The notes under the pieces: model-generated
The model's database searches: none
Told to the model about the DNA's origin: nothing
What the model saw: the letters and a program-made list of their open reading frames with translations, nothing else
Assembly: GCA_003574845.1 (NCBI GenBank)
Contig: NDHY01000002.1
Location: 101,075-165,074, forward strand
DNA: 64,000 nucleotides
Reading direction: 5' to 3'
Source: a candidate division NPL-UPA2 bacterium Unc8
GTDB lineage: Bacteria > NPL-UPA2
Shown here: positions 9,666-19,934 of the stretch, in pieces
How the letters are laid out: every line of letters begins with the position of its first letter
Numbering within the stretch: position 1 is the first letter of the stretch
Made by a program: the position numbers and the translations under genes

Positions 9666-11246
9666 CTATTCCGCACATTTTTTTCTCAGCTCTTTTCCTA
9701 ATTTTCCTCCAGGGTGAAAGCGGGCAAACTCATCCCTGGCAAAACCTCGTTTATCAAGCAGCGCCATTGCCAGTGCATCTCCCATTGCCAGAGCGGCAGT
9801 TGTGCTTGCCGTAGGAGCAAGACTTAGCGGACAAGCCTCACGGTCAACGCTTATGTCAATGACAATATGACTGTTTTTTCCCAGAGTAGAATTAACTTCT
9901 CCCGTAAAAACAATTATTTTCGCGCCCATCTCTTTAATCAGCGGGAGGAGCTGGAGAACCTCAATAGTTTCTCCACTATTGGAGATGGCAAGAATGATAT
10001 CCTCATTTGTTACCATGCCAAGATCGCCATGAACAGCCTCGGTGGGATGAAGAAAAAAAGCAGGAGTGCCGGTACTCGCAAGAGTTGCAGCAATTTTTCT
10101 TCCGATGTGACCTGACTTACCAACACCAATAACAATTATCTTTCCTTTATTCTCAAGAATCATTTCTACAGCGCTGGAAAAATTATGGTCAACCCTATCA
10201 ATCAAGCCATTAATTGCCTCCGCCTCCAGATGAAGAACATCCTTTGCCCGCTTTATTACTCCTTTAGTGTCCAGGAGAAATTGTTTTTGATTTTTGGTTT
10301 TTGGTTTGCACGTTTCTAAAAACTTATCTATGCTACGCGCTTCAGCAGAGGTTATTGGCTTTCCTCCTACCGCCAGGCAATCATCATCAATTCTGCCAAG
10401 TTTCTTTAAGGCATACTTGATTACCGCCGACGGATTTTCAATGCATACCTCCCGAAAATCCATCAACATCTCACCTATGTTCCATACCATTGAGCAATAA
10501 TCAGGGTCTTTCTTGCGCGCATCATAAGGGTTCAGAGAGAAGTTTACGGCATCTTTCCACTGCTCAGGAAAAACATTGGCCCCGGCAGAGATGACTCCAC
10601 TCATGCCGGGGCATTTAAGAAAACTTGCCTCGCTCCCGTCATAAACCCTGAAATCCCTTCTCTTCCTCACTGTCCTGAGATAGTTAAGTCCCCTAAAGAG
10701 GTCTCCTGCATGTTCCAGTCCCACTATTTTATCATTTAAGCTTAATTCTTTTAGAATAGCCGTTCTGATATTTCTTCTCATCAGGCCGCCTTTCCTTTTC
10801 ATGATGAGTAGTGGATTGTTGTAAAGAATAAAGGGATGCTCTGTCAGCTTCCCTAATTCAAGGTAGTTATCACTTAATCCACGATTGCCGTGATACCATA
10901 GAGGGCAGTCAAAAAGAAATATTCTTCCCCGATAGTCAAGCCTGTCAATTTCTTTTTTCAACTTCTTTATGTTTTCTCTGGTATCCTCTAAATCCTCACC
11001 TGTAATTCCCACAAAAAGATTGGTTCTGCCGGCTACCATTTCCAATGTCAACCTAATTAACTCAAAGCGGTGATTATTTTCAAGAAGAAACCATTCCCCT
11101 ATAATGCTTGCTCCGACAAGAATTCCATCTGAATGAGGGATAATTGACTCAACAAGTGTCCCAAGACTCTCTTTATCTACTCCCCCACTGCTGTTCAATG
11201 GAGTAATAAGAGCCGTAATTAATCCTTTTGGTGGTAAAGTATTCAT
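9666..11246 (-). CDS. Fusion: DapA-family (dihydrodipicolinate synthase-like) + KdsD/KpsF SIS-domain arabinose-5-phosphate isomerase
   Basis: N-term [17 protein letters not shown]..., C-term [40 protein letters not shown]...[11 protein letters not shown]. Confidence 0.85.
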   Translation of the reverse strand: MNTLPPKGLITALITPLNSSGGVDKESLGTLVESIIPHSDGILVGASIIGEWFLLENNHRFELIRLTLEMVAGRTNLFVGITGEDLEDTRENIKKLKKEIDRLDYRGRIFLFDCPLWYHGNRGLSDNYLELGKLTEHPFILYNNPLLIMKRKGGLMRRNIRTAILKELSLNDKIVGLEHAGDLFRGLNYLRTVRKRRDFRVYDGSEASFLKCPGMSGVISAGANVFPEQWKDAVNFSLNPYDARKKDPDYCSMVWNIGEMLMDFREVCIENPSAVIKYALKKLGRIDDDCLAVGGKPITSAEARSIDKFLETCKPKTKNQKQFLLDTKGVIKRAKDVLHLEAEAINGLIDRVDHNFSSAVEMILENKGKIIVIGVGKSGHIGRKIAATLASTGTPAFFLHPTEAVHGDLGMVTNEDIILAISNSGETIEVLQLLPLIKEMGAKIIVFTGEVNSTLGKNSHIVIDISVDREACPLSLAPTASTTAALAMGDALAMALLDKRGFARDEFARFHPGGKLGKELRKKCAE

Positions 11247-11291
11247 TTGGATTAGATTTTACCCACATCTCTGGTTGCCGTCAAGCTACCT

Positions 11292-13187
11292 TTAAAAAAC
11301 TGCTCTTACTCCAGCAAAGACAGAAGCTCCCGGAGTTCCATAGCCCCTTGCCTCCTCATAGTCCTCGTTGAAGATATTTTCACCACGCAGAAAAAGCTGG
11401 AAGTCCTCCGTCCAGTCATGAGAGGCAGCAAAATCAACGCGGGTGTAACTATCCAATCTTTCTGTATTTGCGGCATCGTCCCAGCGAGCGCCAATATGGT
11501 TAAAGTGCAAGTTTAGATTGACTCTCTCCACGGGACAGTAGTTGAAGCTGAGGCTATGCTTAATCTGCGGCCTTCTGGCTAATTCATTTCCTTTATGCAC
11601 ACCCTTTAAAACCACAGTATCAGTGTGGGTGTAGTTAGCCGTTACCCTCATATTTTCAGCGGGCAGAAAAGAAACCTCTAACTCTATTCCTTCTGTTCTT
11701 GCTTCATCCACATTGCTCGGGGTCCAAAACCAGGGCCTTACTTCTGCCCAGGCAATTAAGTTCTCAATGTCATTATGAAAATAAGTTGCTCCTATATGGA
11801 ATCGCTCGCCCCAGAAATCTATGCCTAAGTCGTAACCGGTGCTTTCTTCGGGCAAAAGATCTGGGTTACCGGCACTCCAGGGAGTAGCGGGCCAGAAGAG
11901 GTCATTAAGAGTAGGGGCTTTAAAGGCAGTGCCCCAGTTTCCTCTTAATTTTACCGGCGCCTCCGGAAGAAGATAAGCGATACCTATGTTGTAATTAGTA
12001 TCGCTGCCAAAGGTCTCGTGGTCATCTATCCTGATACCGGTAATGAGAAAAAACTTTTCTTCTAAATTCCATTGATGCTGAAGGTAGTAACCCCGGTTAG
12101 TAATTGACTTATCAAAATTTTCCACTAACGGGTCCCCACCTTTAGAGACTCCTTCCTGCTTCTCCCGCTCAATACCGGCGATAAAAGTGCTCGTCTCTCC
12201 TGCCGCAAATTCATGCTGCCAATTGATGGTGCTTATGCGAGTATCCAGCTTGAAATTATGCCATGGCGTGTCAGGGTCTTTGTCCTCCAAGCTTTCGTCA
12301 CTAATGGAGGTGTTCACCTTATGGCTCCATCTCTCGGTGAGCAACTGGTTGAAGTTAGCGGAGAAAATCAGAGATTCCCTATCGCTGGTGTAATTCAGGT
12401 CGTCAACAAGGCCCACACCCCAAACTAAAGCATCAAGGTCAACGCTGGCATCGGTGTGGCGCAGGGTAAAGTCTAATTCTGCATCTTCAAACACAGGAAA
12501 GCCAAAACGGGCAGAAAGAGATGTGTTTTCAGAGCCATCATCTTCTACCCCAACCTTTGCCCGTGATATTCCATCGGTGACAAAGTTGGAGATACTAAAG
12601 GAGTGGTGGAATGGTTCAACACTGCCTGAGGTGGCAAGTGATACCCGACGAGTGCCAAAGGAGCCAGGCTCAACCAAGAATTCCCACCGGGCAGGTCCCA
12701 CCCCTCTTTTAGTGATGATATTGATTACCCCACCTATGGCATCCGAACCATAAAGGGTGCTTTGAGGACCGCGGACAATCTCAATCCGCTCAATATTGTC
12801 CACCGTCAGGTGGGCAAAGTCAAACATACCGGTGGTGGGACTGTTCACCTTTACTCCATCCACCAATACGAGAGTATGACCTGAGTTAGTTCCTCTTAGA
12901 AAGACTGAGGTAAGTGCCCCCGGCCCTCCGCTTTGAACTACATCTAACCCGGGAAGACCGCGCAGCGCCTCCAAAACTGTTGTTTCTCCCCCCTCGGCAA
13001 TTTCCTCAGCACTAATTACCGTAACTGAACTGGACAGCTCTGCTACTGTCGCTTCCCGGCGGGTAGCAGTTACTATTATCTCGCCCAAATCAAAAACGGG
13101 CACTTCTGCCCGACTAATCCCCGCTGTAGAGACAAGAATCCCCACCAGCGCAATCCCAAAAACAAATTTCCTTAAATACTTGCTCAT
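11292..13187 (-). CDS. btuB: TonB-dependent receptor, vitamin B12 transporter BtuB-like
   Basis: Signal peptide, IIVTATRRE TonB box, plug domain, C-terminal aromatic strand; upstream cobalamin riboswitch. Confidence 0.85.
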   Translation of the reverse strand: MSKYLRKFVFGIALVGILVSTAGISRAEVPVFDLGEIIVTATRREATVAELSSSVTVISAEEIAEGGETTVLEALRGLPGLDVVQSGGPGALTSVFLRGTNSGHTLVLVDGVKVNSPTTGMFDFAHLTVDNIERIEIVRGPQSTLYGSDAIGGVINIITKRGVGPARWEFLVEPGSFGTRRVSLATSGSVEPFHHSFSISNFVTDGISRAKVGVEDDGSENTSLSARFGFPVFEDAELDFTLRHTDASVDLDALVWGVGLVDDLNYTSDRESLIFSANFNQLLTERWSHKVNTSISDESLEDKDPDTPWHNFKLDTRISTINWQHEFAAGETSTFIAGIEREKQEGVSKGGDPLVENFDKSITNRGYYLQHQWNLEEKFFLITGIRIDDHETFGSDTNYNIGIAYLLPEAPVKLRGNWGTAFKAPTLNDLFWPATPWSAGNPDLLPEESTGYDLGIDFWGERFHIGATYFHNDIENLIAWAEVRPWFWTPSNVDEARTEGIELEVSFLPAENMRVTANYTHTDTVVLKGVHKGNELARRPQIKHSLSFNYCPVERVNLNLHFNHIGARWDDAANTERLDSYTRVDFAASHDWTEDFQLFLRGENIFNEDYEEARGYGTPGASVFAGVRAVF

Positions 13188-13204
13188 TTTTCTCCTCCCT
13201 CGAG

Positions 13205-13372
13205 AATACTTTCCAGGATAAGCAATGGACCGGACTCTCCGCCAGTAGGCGGAATCACCGTTGCGGGGCAGCGAAAGGAATCACACCTTCACTTCCTTTG
13301 CCTATCTGGAATTACTTATTACTTTTATCCGAGCAGAACCGCAGGCATGCTTTTCTCACCTCCTTTTTGCCC
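13205..13372 (-). ncRNA. Cobalamin riboswitch
   Basis: Reverse strand contains GGAAGTGAAGGTGTGATTCCTTTCGCTGCCCCGCAACGGTGA...AGTCCGG, the conserved B12-box region, in the leader of a BtuB-like gene. Confidence 0.85.
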
Positions 13373-13447
13373 AAATTAATTCTGCCGTTTTCCTAATCTT
13401 CTAACCTCACATTATTCAAAGTAATTTACATGAAATATACCCTAATG

Positions 13448-14221
13448 TCAACATACGGATTTTCCGTTTTTTTTAAGTAAAGCCTGAACGGCTTCCTTTG
13501 CCTCTCTGGTCTTAGCCACTTTAATAAAAGATTCCCTTTCTATCACCAATCCTTCATCAAGAGTGCTATTTAACCCCTTGTTGACGCAAAAGATAAGAGT
13601 TCTGGTTACAAGAGGAGATCGTTTAGCAAGCTTTTGAGCAAGCTTTTTAGCCTCATCAATCACTTCCACTTTTTTTGCTAATTTATTTACCAATCCTACC
13701 CTGAGAGCTTCATCAGCAGTTATTTTAGTGCCAAGTATCATATATTCCAGAGCTTTAGCCCGACCGATAAGTCGCGGCATTCGCTGTGTTCCGCCCCATC
13801 CCGGTATGATTCCCAGACTGGATTCCACCAGGCCAATACGAGCGCCCTCTTTCATTATCCGAAAGTGACAGGCCATGGCTAATTCACAGCCCCCTCCTAA
13901 AGCATGGCCACCAACAGCAGCAATTACCGGCTTACTGCATCGCTCAATTTGATTGCACATATCCTGCCCCATCATGAGAGCTTCAGCAATATTTTTTGCT
14001 CTAATTATATCAGCAAGGTCAGCGCCGGCCGAGAAAAAGCTCTCTCCTGCCCCGGTAATAATAATCACCTTTATATTTCTATCCTCTTCAAGCTCACCAA
14101 GTATCTTACCAAGCTCTTCAATGGTAGCAATATTCAACTGGTTAGCTTTAGGGCGATTAATGGTTACTACAGCATAACTTTCTTCCTTTTTTATAATCAG
14201 ATTTTCACAAGCCATTGACAT
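13448..14221 (-). CDS. Enoyl-CoA hydratase/isomerase family protein
   Basis: Crotonase fold motifs SAGADLADI, GGHALGGGCELAMACHFRI. Confidence 0.9.
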   Translation of the reverse strand: MSMACENLIIKKEESYAVVTINRPKANQLNIATIEELGKILGELEEDRNIKVIIITGAGESFFSAGADLADIIRAKNIAEALMMGQDMCNQIERCSKPVIAAVGGHALGGGCELAMACHFRIMKEGARIGLVESSLGIIPGWGGTQRMPRLIGRAKALEYMILGTKITADEALRVGLVNKLAKKVEVIDEAKKLAQKLAKRSPLVTRTLIFCVNKGLNSTLDEGLVIERESFIKVAKTREAKEAVQALLKKNGKSVC

Positions 14222-14379
14222 CTATCCTTTGACACTTCTCTGTGCCTTTGTGTCTTTTATTGAATCTTTAAATCCTTTTCTCATTAGTATCTACCTTCTG
14301 TCAAGTAGAAATGGCATTTGAGCTCCTTGCTCCTTTTTCTTCTCTGTGATATGCTTCGTCAACCCGGAGGTGATAAAAA

Positions 14380-14724
14380 ATGAAAAATTGTTTGTTCTGT
14401 CAAATTGCAGCAAAAGAAGTGCCAGGCGAAATTGTTTATGAAGATGACGACATCCTTGCATTTAAAGATATAAATCCTATGGCACCGGTTCATATTCTTA
14501 TTATTCCCAGGAAACATATCTCAGGAATAACATCCTTGAAAGAGGAGGATAAAGAGATAGTTGGAAAAATTTATCTCACTTTTAGTAAAATTGCCCGTGA
14601 GTTTTCTGTCTACCAGTGTGGATTCAGGGTTATCGCAAACTCCGGCCCGGATGCCGGACAGGCAGTTGACCATCTTCATTTTCATCTTTTAGGAGGAAGG
14701 ACACTGAGCTGGCCACCTGGATAA
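14380..14724 (+). CDS. HIT family protein
   Basis: NCLFCQIAAKEVPGEIVYEDD..., HLHFHLLGG. Confidence 0.92.
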   Translation: MKNCLFCQIAAKEVPGEIVYEDDDILAFKDINPMAPVHILIIPRKHISGITSLKEEDKEIVGKIYLTFSKIAREFSVYQCGFRVIANSGPDAGQAVDHLHFHLLGGRTLSWPPG

Positions 14725-14735
14725 TATACAAAAAT

Positions 14736-16544
14736 ATGGAAAATTCAGCCAGTAAAATTAGAAATTTCTGCATTATTGCTCACATTGACCACGGTAAGAG
14801 CACTCTTGCCGATCGGATTCTTGAGTACACTCATACTATTAAGGAAAGAGAATTTCGCGAGCAGGTGCTTGATAGCATGGACCTGGAGCGCGAGCGAGGC
14901 ATTACCATTAAATCCAAGACAATAAAAATTAACTATCTTGCCCGTGACGGAGAGCAATATACTCTAAATCTGATTGATACGCCGGGGCATGTGGACTTCA
15001 GTCATGAAGTCTCCCGCAGCCTGATTGCTTGTGAGGGTGCCCTGGTAGTGGTTGATGCTGCTCAGGGATTACAGGCGCAGACGATTTCAAACATTTACCT
15101 GGCAATAGAATATAAATTACGCATCATACTTGTAATCAACAAGATTGATATGGAAAATGCAGATGTGGATTTAGTGAAGAAAGAGCTTGCCGGTATTCAT
15201 GAGCTTGATGATGCTCCATGCCTTCTGGTTAGCGCCAAAGAAGGCACCGGCATTGCTGAATTGCTTGAGGCAATCGTAGAATACATTCCACCTCCGAAGT
15301 GCAGCAATGAAAACAAAAGCTCTAATTTTAAAGCACTGATATTTGATTCCACCTTTGATACATACAAAGGCGTTGTCGTCTATCTTAAAATAGCTTCCGG
15401 TGCGGTAAAGAAAGGCGATATGGTGCAGTTTCTTTCCAATAGAAAGGAATTTGAGGTTAACGAGACAGGCATCTTCAAATTGAAGATGGAAAAAAAAGAA
15501 TCCTTGACTTGCGGCGAAGTTGGATATTTAACCGCCAACATTAAAAACATTCAAGACGCTCGTATTGGAGATACAATAGTTTCCAGTCTCAACTCTGCAG
15601 AAGAACCAATTGCAGGATACAAACCGGCAAAGCCAATGGTTTTTTCGGCTATTCACTCAATAGAATCCCAATATTATCCATTATTAAGGGGGGCGCTTGA
15701 CAAATTAAACCTTAATGACCCTTCTTTTACCTATGAGCCAGAAACCTCATCATCATTAGGGTTTGGATTTCGCTGTGGATTTCTTGGACCGCTTCATATG
15801 GAGATTGTTCAGGAGCGGCTGGAAAGAGAATACGACCTTGACCTTATTTCCTCAGCACCGAGTGTGTGTTATCAAATAAAAATTAGGGGAAAGACTGTGC
15901 TTATTGACAGTCCAGCAAAGTTTCCTCCACCCCAGGAAATAGAGAAGACGGAAGAGCCGTTTGTCAGGATAAAGATTTTCTCTCCGGATGAGTACATGGG
16001 AGCATTGATAAAACTTTGTAAGGGGAGAGGAGGTACCTACATCAGCACCAGCTACCTTGACCCCACACGAGTTGTTATCACCTTTGAGATTCCAATGAGT
16101 GAAATAATAGTAGATTTTCATGATAGGATTAAGTCCATAACGCGAGGATACGGCTCTCTTGATTATAAAGATATTGGCTATAGAGAAGCAAACGTTGTCA
16201 AACTTGACATTCTACTGAATGGCGAGAAGATAGACGCACTTACCTGCATTATGCCCAGAGAGAAGGCGCAGGAGAGAGGTAGAGCGCTTGCATTAAAACT
16301 CAAGGAAGTAATTCCCAGGCAACAGTTTCCCATTGCTATTCAGGCAGCTATTGGTAGTAACATTATAGCCCGGGAGACAGTTAAATCCTTTAGGAAAGAC
16401 GTTACCGAAAAGCTCTACGGTGGGGATGTAACAAGAAAAAGGAAGCTACTGGAGAAACAAAAGCGCGGCAAGAAACGAATGAAGACATTGGGCAAAGTGA
16501 ACATTCCGCAGGAAGCATTTCTTGCCATTATGAAAACACTCTAA
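14736..16544 (+). CDS. lepA: Elongation factor 4 (LepA)
   Basis: IAHIDHGKSTLADRI, DTPGHVDF, NKID, C-terminal IGSNIIARETVKSFRKDVTEKLYGGDVTRKRKLLEKQKRGKKRMK. Confidence 0.97.
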   Translation: MENSASKIRNFCIIAHIDHGKSTLADRILEYTHTIKEREFREQVLDSMDLERERGITIKSKTIKINYLARDGEQYTLNLIDTPGHVDFSHEVSRSLIACEGALVVVDAAQGLQAQTISNIYLAIEYKLRIILVINKIDMENADVDLVKKELAGIHELDDAPCLLVSAKEGTGIAELLEAIVEYIPPPKCSNENKSSNFKALIFDSTFDTYKGVVVYLKIASGAVKKGDMVQFLSNRKEFEVNETGIFKLKMEKKESLTCGEVGYLTANIKNIQDARIGDTIVSSLNSAEEPIAGYKPAKPMVFSAIHSIESQYYPLLRGALDKLNLNDPSFTYEPETSSSLGFGFRCGFLGPLHMEIVQERLEREYDLDLISSAPSVCYQIKIRGKTVLIDSPAKFPPPQEIEKTEEPFVRIKIFSPDEYMGALIKLCKGRGGTYISTSYLDPTRVVITFEIPMSEIIVDFHDRIKSITRGYGSLDYKDIGYREANVVKLDILLNGEKIDALTCIMPREKAQERGRALALKLKEVIPRQQFPIAIQAAIGSNIIARETVKSFRKDVTEKLYGGDVTRKRKLLEKQKRGKKRMKTLGKVNIPQEAFLAIMKTL

Positions 16545-16567
16545 CCCCGTTGGAGCCAAGATTTATC

Positions 16568-17050
16568 TCAATAGAGAATAGGAATAGCTTTAGCCTCTGC
16601 AATTTTCCACCTTTCCTCTGTTTTTTCCCAGTGCATTTCAATATCCCGTATTTCTCTGGCGGATGCGTGGGTTACTACGGCAGTCTTGATAGATATAGCC
16701 GTTACTTTATTTTTTCTTATGGTAATGGAAACATCGTGAAAAGCAACTTCTACCTCATCAGCAACCATCTTTCTTATCTGATAAATTGTGGCAATAAGTG
16801 CTTCCCGCCCATGAATTTCCGGGATGGAGTCGCCCACCACAATTCGGCAGTCATCAGTAAAAAACGCCCCTATCCTATGGATTTCAGCCAGAGCTACAAT
16901 CCCACCTCCATTTATTGATTTAGACAGCATAGCCGCCAGGGAAATTAAGTAACCATGAATTTGTCGTTCATCATTATGACGGGTAACAATAAGGACAACG
17001 ATAAAGGAGATAACGAGCAAGAATATTAAAGTCAGGACAATCTTCTTCAA
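16568..17050 (-). CDS. NTF2-like/SnoaL-type domain protein with N-terminal TM segment
   Basis: Hydrophobic N-terminus followed by NTF2-like pattern (DDCRIVVGDSIPEIHGREALIATI). Confidence 0.5.
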   Translation of the reverse strand: MKKIVLTLIFLLVISFIVVLIVTRHNDERQIHGYLISLAAMLSKSINGGGIVALAEIHRIGAFFTDDCRIVVGDSIPEIHGREALIATIYQIRKMVADEVEVAFHDVSITIRKNKVTAISIKTAVVTHASAREIRDIEMHWEKTEERWKIAEAKAIPILY

Positions 17051-17541
17051 AACAGGGGTCCTCCTGCAATTCGGTGACGCTGGACTCGCCCGAAATCATG
17101 AGCCTCAGGAGGCATCTGCCTGTTGTCACCAACCACGAAAAACTCATCTAAGCTAATCTCCACCTCAGGCGTGGTCCAATCGTAGCTGCTCTTTAGATAA
17201 GGCTCCGGAGTTAGGTGTCCATTTATGATAAGAGTGCCTTTCTTAAACATCAGCCGTTCCCCGGGCAAGCCCACGACTCTCTTAAGTAATAAAATCTGTC
17301 TCCCGGCCAGCCTAATAGCCACTACATCTCCCCGGGCAGGCTCACGGAATCGGTAGCGCAGAGTATTCACGAAGTTGACGGAACCATCACGATAAGCGGG
17401 CTCCATGCTGATACCCGTTATGCGAATCGGCAAGAGTATAAACCCGAACACTACAAAACAGACTATTGTTAGAATTAGAGCGCGCAACAGCGTCTGTCGC
17501 GGGTTTTTGCCCCAGATAACCCTCTTTACTATTGTACTCAC
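17047..17541 (-). CDS. lepB: Signal peptidase I
   Basis: GISMEPAYRDG, LLLKRVVGLPGE, VVGDNRQMPPEAHDFG. Confidence 0.92.
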   Translation of the reverse strand: MSTIVKRVIWGKNPRQTLLRALILTIVCFVVFGFILLPIRITGISMEPAYRDGSVNFVNTLRYRFREPARGDVVAIRLAGRQILLLKRVVGLPGERLMFKKGTLIINGHLTPEPYLKSSYDWTTPEVEISLDEFFVVGDNRQMPPEAHDFGRVQRHRIAGGPLF

Positions 17542-17769
17542 TTTGGTTCACCAGAAAGTCTATTGCGCTTAAAAATATCACTATCTGTAAGAATTTGCAA
17601 GTATTTATCCCCTACTCCATTATAAATGAGAAAATTAGTTATAGTAAAAAGGTAAAAATATGATATAATCCCACAGACTCCCAAGTGGAGCAAACAGTCA
17701 TGTATAAACCCTGTTAAATAGCAAGCATCTAATGATGTAAACGAAGTGGTTCGGATATTTTAAACAAGA

Positions 17770-18225
17770 ATGCAAGTCAAGAATTGTCAAAGGTATCGAA
17801 TCATGTTGAAAAATAGGAAAATAGCATCCATAGAGATGAGTGGACACAAGGTGAAGAGCTTCACGCCACCTGATACAAAGAATAAGCTACCTAAACTATA
17901 TGTAGTCAAATCTGGATCGGAAGTCATCTATGTCGGTGTAACGTCTCAAAGCATCCAAAGTCGTTTGAGATATGGTCTAAAGGCACAAGGAAAAGGTGGC
18001 TACCACGGGTATAAGTGGAAGGACTTAAGCGAAGTTGACATCTTAATATGGCACTTCCCAAACGAAAGTCGGGACTATGTAGAAGCAGTAGAGGCAGAGC
18101 TGGTATATTTGTTTCGCAAGTGCACAGGAAAATGGCCTAAGCATCAGATGGAAATCCACTTTCATAATACTTCAGAGGATGAAATTAAGGCAGTAAAAGC
18201 AATCTTTAAAGAATCTTGTGAATAG
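17770..18225 (+). CDS. GIY-YIG-like nuclease domain protein
   Basis: KLYVVKSGSEVIYVGVTSQSIQSRLRYG; probable internal start at 17803. Confidence 0.6.
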   Translation: MQVKNCQRYRIMLKNRKIASIEMSGHKVKSFTPPDTKNKLPKLYVVKSGSEVIYVGVTSQSIQSRLRYGLKAQGKGGYHGYKWKDLSEVDILIWHFPNESRDYVEAVEAELVYLFRKCTGKWPKHQMEIHFHNTSEDEIKAVKAIFKESCE

Positions 18226-18238
18226 AAGGCATTACATC

Positions 18239-18357
18239 CGATAACAGAGCGTATCTGGCTTCGTGCCTTCGGCACTTACCCAAACTTCGGGTTTGCGTAA
18301 TCCCTGATGAGATTCGCAAATCCCTTCGGGACTTCGCATACACCGATACCGTTATCT
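18239..18357. repeat. 119-bp composite hairpin element bounded by GATAAC...GTTATC (attC-like candidate)
   Basis: Starts 14 nt after the GIY-YIG stop; internal hairpins GTGCCTTCGGCAC, CAAACTTCGGGTTTG, CCCTTCGGG. Confidence 0.6.
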
Positions 18358-18405
18358 GAAATCGTATCAGTTAGAAAATAATAGATGTAGTTATGGGAGG
18401 TAGAG

Positions 18406-19794
18406 GTGTTAGGTAGAGAGAAAAAGTTTTATAATAATGTCCTCTGTGTTTATCCTCATCAGGAAGGGGTTCCGGAAAAAAAATATTGTCCTCCTATTGG
18501 GTTGGAATATATTGCTACTGTTTTAGAATCCCTGGTTGAGAAGGTTACCCTTATTGATATGCGATTTGAGCCAAACCTGAATGATTTCCTTAAGGAAGCT
18601 GATTTAGTCTGCTTGTCTGTAAACTGGGATTACCAGCGAGAGGCCGCTATAAATATTATTGCTCAAATTTCTTCCGATATCAAGGTCATTGTAGGAGGAA
18701 GAGACGCTACGGTTCATGTAGAAGAGCTTTTTGCCGCAGCCCCTAATATAGATATTATTGTCAGAGGAGACGGGGAGGAAATTATTCGGGACATAGTCTC
18801 GGGGCTATCTCTTGGGGAGATTACCGGCATTTCTTACCGTGAAGACGGAAAAATTATTCATAATAAAGTTCGCGACCTTCACTCGTTGAATGATGCCATC
18901 TATCCTAATAGAAAGATGAGGCGGGCTAATTATAGACTTTTATATGGAGATATAGACCTTGGCCTGGGCATGGACTTTATTTCAACTTCCAGAGGGTGCC
19001 CTTATAATTGTAAATTTTGCACTTTTACTAATAATCCTTTGGGGCAGAAAAGGGATTGGAGCGCCAGGTCAGCGCGCTCTGTTATTGAAGAATTAAAGAC
19101 TATTGATGCCGGGTTTGTTTTTATAGTAGATGACAATTTTGCCATAGATATGAAAAGGGTTGAAGAAATTTGCAATTTGATAATTGCCGAAGGTATTAAA
19201 AAGACATTTATGGTTGCCTTAAGACTTGAAATTTATAAGCATCCGCAAGTCTTAAAGAAGATGTTTAAGGCAGGTTTTAAGATACTTACAATAGGAATTG
19301 AATCAGCCCAGAATAAAACTTTAAAAGCAATGCAAAAAGGTTTTGATACTACTTTAGCCAAGAAAGCATTTGCCAAGATCAGGAAAACAAATTTTTATAT
19401 CCATGGCTATTTTATTATTGGATGTATAGGAGAAAGTGAGTCAGAAATGCTGGAGATTGCCTATTTTGCCAGGGAGCTCAAATTGGATACCATTAGTCTC
19501 AGTTTACTGAGAACAGAAAAATACTCCCCTCTAAATGACCTTATCTCCAGTTCAACAGGTTATTATGTAGGTGAAAACAATATAGTGTGTTCCATGGAAT
19601 ACCCATTAGAAAAGTTGGGGGATATTAGACGTCGTATAGGTAGGAGCTACTATAATTTTCCTACTGTGCTAAGAATAACAAAGAAAATATTCACTGCTCG
19701 CTTAATAACCTTTCCTCACCTGGCTAAATTGATATTTATTCTTTTTCTTAGAGGGGTATTAAACAATAAGAAAAGGAGGAATTATGGAATATAA
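18406..19794 (+). CDS. B12-binding domain radical SAM protein
   Basis: N-term cobalamin-binding-like domain, STSRGCPYNCKFCTFTNNP. Confidence 0.88.
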   Translation: MLGREKKFYNNVLCVYPHQEGVPEKKYCPPIGLEYIATVLESLVEKVTLIDMRFEPNLNDFLKEADLVCLSVNWDYQREAAINIIAQISSDIKVIVGGRDATVHVEELFAAAPNIDIIVRGDGEEIIRDIVSGLSLGEITGISYREDGKIIHNKVRDLHSLNDAIYPNRKMRRANYRLLYGDIDLGLGMDFISTSRGCPYNCKFCTFTNNPLGQKRDWSARSARSVIEELKTIDAGFVFIVDDNFAIDMKRVEEICNLIIAEGIKKTFMVALRLEIYKHPQVLKKMFKAGFKILTIGIESAQNKTLKAMQKGFDTTLAKKAFAKIRKTNFYIHGYFIIGCIGESESEMLEIAYFARELKLDTISLSLLRTEKYSPLNDLISSSTGYYVGENNIVCSMEYPLEKLGDIRRRIGRSYYNFPTVLRITKKIFTARLITFPHLAKLIFILFLRGVLNNKKRRNYGI

Positions 19795-19813
19795 AGAGGA
19801 GCAGGGGGTAAAG

Positions 19814-19915
19814 ATGAAAAAGATAATTTTGCTTGCAGGTATTTTTTTAGGGCTGTGCTCACTTAACTTAGTGGCAAGAGCAGAGCAAAGTGAATACTTA
19901 TACAGTTCGCCATAA
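19814..19915 (+). pseudogene. 33-aa signal-peptide-only ORF, possible remnant of an exported protein
   Basis: MKKIILLAGIFLGLCSLNLVARAEQSEYLYSSP*. Confidence 0.35.
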
Positions 19916-19934
19916 GGAATTAGGAGGTGAGGAA

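Noticed and set aside
14745-16121. Antisense ORFs within lepA and many other reverse-strand ORFs in the track
   Set aside because: They lie inside strongly supported genes, show no family motifs and are expected by chance.
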